DNA from: Marsupella aquatica
Lineage: Eukaryota; Marchantiophyta
Length of the DNA: 64,000 nt
Assembly (NCBI GenBank): GCA_973895155.1
Contig: OZ316892.1
Location: 19,592,001-19,656,000, forward strand
Reading direction: 5' to 3'
Positions 61,301 through 64,000 of this stretch are shown in pieces. Both the position numbers and the translations under genes were made by a program. The first letter of the stretch is position 1; each line of letters opens with the position of its first letter. The notes under the pieces were generated by a model that saw only the letters and a program-made list of their open reading frames with translations, made no database searches and was not told where the DNA came from.

Positions 61301-64000
61301 GGAAAGGTTGGGCATGAATGGGCTTGATGGACATGATTACCAACTGCAGTTTGATGAAAGGTATCTGAAAAGCTTCAAAACCCATTTCTAGCCAGGCTAT
61401 GAACATCCACACCGGAAGCCAGATCCTGGAGTAGATAGTGGATGGCGTGGTTTTATTCTCCAGACGATTAGATTTGTGAGATTGATAACAGGCCTGACTA
61501 GGACCAGACACTTTCTATCAGATCTCAAATCGGGCATGTGGTCGAAATTGGATCTTAGTATAGTGGCCTCTCACATTCTCCTCGGGAAATAAGTCAAACA
61601 TTGTAGTCTTGTGCAAAATGAGTCGTTCTTCCCTCACTGCTTCGAGGTGTTGCTTTAACCATATTAAACTAAAGCTACCTTTATTTCATTTTTGGGTTAC
61701 CCTTACCTCTCATTGTACATGCTATGCTCACATACTATGGCATATGGGGGAGTGTTTTGGGGAAATTTTTGCCCGGGGGTTTGCCCTCATTGTCATCTCA
61801 TCTGCCATCTCACCTCAGATTTGGCCCCTCATTGTCAATTCGTGGCTCAAAACTTAGGCTTGGACTAGCAAAAAATGGCTTCCAAACATAGTTTCTATTT
61901 TGTGAGGAATCTGCAAAAAACCAGTCCTACATTCCCATTGGATGAAAATGGACTGTGAGGCAGGGCATGGAGCAGAGAGGAGGGCATGGTTCAGTTGGGC
62001 AGGAGTGAAAAGGGCCGGCACCCTCTTATACGAGCAGCTCCGCCGGCACCTGCTTAACCCTCAACATTAGGGGCCAAGCTTTTCTGCGCTATCCTGGTGG
62101 AGAAGTCAGCCAAAATAGTTACATCTGTATTCACATCTATACTCCAAGTAAATCTAGTGGCAACCCTAGTTTGACTGGTGGGGGTGCTCTTAAACGACAC
62201 CTGCCCCTTTAAAAGCTACAAATGACCTGTAGCTACCATTAACTTTATCCTGAGTTGAGCAAACTGGGAGGACAAAAGTGAGTGGAATGTGGGGAAAGGG
62301 GGAAGTCTGGGACACTTGCCCATTATGTATGTATGGCCAGTGATGGTTTAAATCACACCTGCACATATAAAAGCCCCATTACCCACCTCCCTACAACTCA
62401 TTCTTGTCATGTGATAAACAGTGTACTCAACATAAAAGTTGGACTAAGCCCAAACCCATTCCTAGTGAAACTGAATGTGTGCACTTTATAATGAAAGCTG
62501 CAAGTAACCCATAGCTCTTATACATGTATTTCTGGTTTAAGTAGGGATGCATGCTCTTAAGTTCCTTCTCCATATTAGCAAGCATATTCATCTGAGTCAA
62601 TGCACTCCTTGTATCCTTGTTGTATGAGTCAGACATCCACAAGTACACCTATTCACTATTCTTGATTACAATGTCATGTTGTCATGTTGTCATGTTTTCA
62701 TATGTGAGGTTTGAAACTCCTCTCAAACCCACCATTTGACATTGAATGACTGTTCTCAAGTAGTAAAGTGCTCCCTTCTTTCATTATAGTAAGTGATCCT
62801 AGGTGATGACATTATAGTAAGTTCTTGGTTCTTTCATTATAGTAAGTAATCTAGGTGATGACATAATTTTGGCTTTTAATTTTTTTTAATAACAAGCTCA
62901 CATGTCATATTGCTCAATTCAGGGTTCTGAAAGCATTTTTTTAAAATGTGCTCTTCGTACAAATCATGGTTTGGTTAATTGGGAATAAGGTGCTCAATAA
63001 GGTGCCCTCATTTTGAAAAATATTGTAACGCTTGTTATCCTTCTAGAAATGGTCCAAGTCAGAGCAATATATCTTCAACCTCTAAAGTATCAAATTGTCT
63101 TCAGGTGTCACTTGGTTATTTTTTAATAACACTCATAGTATGTGAAAGTTGTCAATTTGAATTCTTTTGAACAACTTTTTACTAACCCGTCCCCCAACCT
63201 ACCCAAATTTATTATCCTGTCCCCCAAACAAAATTAATTATCAACCTCTCCCCCATTTGGTACATGGCTTACTACTAACTCAACTATGGTTTATGAAACT
63301 TTTGTTCTCATTGATTAGGGCTTCCCACTGCCTCAGCCATCCCGCGTCCCCCTTGTTGCTGGCCCAACACTAAGTGTTGAGGCCTCAGCCAAACTATTCA
63401 AGGCTGACAAGTGCAGGAAACTTGTGGAAAAAAGAGACTCTAAAGGACATTTTTACTCACAAAAACATGTGTTTTCTTCACAAGAGTACATTTTTTGTCC
63501 CTTTTTCTGTGCAACCTAACTCACAAATGCCATCATTCTGCCTAGACTCTGATCTTGGTGCAAACCCCAGCTGATATCATCAATTGGTGGCTGGGAGAGG
63601 AGAGGGGATGCAGCGGCCATTGCATAACTAGCTTTAGCAGATTGTAGATTGTGAGGGAGGTATATGATTGATGGGACCCCTGCCAAAAGAAATTTAGTTG
63701 ATAGGCCCTTATGAAACTTTTGTTACAAACTAGGCCCCCTCCGGCACTTTTGTGTCAGATGTTCTTGTAAAGTTCCTATAAAGGAGTTTTAGCTTGATAT
63801 TGTCACCAATAAGAGCTACTAAAGTTTAGAGTCAAACCATGCTTAATGACAAACTACACCGTTTGGGGAACCGCGGAGTAATGGCTGCCGTCACTTGAAT
63901 TGCGACTTCTTAAGTGAAGACAATATGGTTCATGACTTTAGGTTTGAATTTTGTCTTTAGGTTGTTTCATGAAACTTATGCACACGGTTTGCATGATGTT
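58315..64000. other. Gene-poor right end, 5.7 kb
   Basis: No supported gene. At about 60430-60640 a roughly 120-bp phrase recurs (GGTTGAGGCTTGCCGCAATTT and GATTGAGGTTCGCAACAATTT versions, shortened here). At 61312-61398 one plus-strand frame reads like a decayed Ty3-type RT (see findings). A 39-bp phrase is duplicated at 62777-62867. C-rich phrases (TCCCCCAA, CTCCCCC) recur at 63185-63260. Short ORFs elsewhere look random. Confidence 0.4.
62777..62867. repeat. Duplicated 39-bp phrase
   Basis: TTCTTTCATTATAGTAAGT followed by (G)ATC(C)TAGGTGATGACAT occurs at 62777 and again at 62829, 52 bp apart, with small differences. Confidence 0.8.

Overview
The window is nuclear DNA from a land plant. It has short GT-AG introns, a plant-type replacement histone H3.3, a thylakoid-type FKBP, a small AtPH1-like PH protein and a secretory CPYC glutaredoxin. 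The mix of LINE, PIF/Harbinger and Copia-like sequence, together with an intronless lineage-specific gene and a DUF3455 gene, fits a bryophyte or other non-seed plant. That placement is inference; nothing here names a species.

Layout from left to right: an AtPH1-like PH gene (30-476, -); small tandem and dispersed repeats; a full-length but decayed LINE (about 2984-9805, -) bounded by an identical 17-bp target duplication; an intronless 915-codon gene (11717-14464, +) with an internal 159-bp repeat array and a C-terminal membrane anchor; a two-exon secreted DUF3455 gene (15280-16797, -); PIF/Harbinger copy A (18714-24782) carrying broken MYB/SANT and DDE transposase genes; an F-box gene (24800-26044, -) whose stop codon lies 14 bp from that element; an eight-exon FKBP gene (28914-31011, -); about 10 kb of repeat-rich DNA with minisatellites, an inverted repeat pair and Copia-like LTR remnants; histone H3.3 in four exons (40954-42743, +); SRP72 in six exons (45011-48184, -); a minisatellite array; PIF/Harbinger copy B (51338-54943), inverted relative to A and missing 2.46 kb; a four-exon glutaredoxin (55690-58314, +); and a gene-poor right end.

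The host genes are unrelated housekeeping genes with no sign of an operon-like or clustered pathway. I did not find a convincing new defence or mobile system. The most informative structures are the paired Harbinger copies, whose catalytic lesions differ and whose shared stop codon implies movement in trans, and the unrecognised repeat protein at 11.7-14.5 kb. Exon coordinates were deduced by eye from GT/AG sites and reading-frame continuity; several upstream in-frame extensions lack an ATG, so I used the first in-frame ATG.
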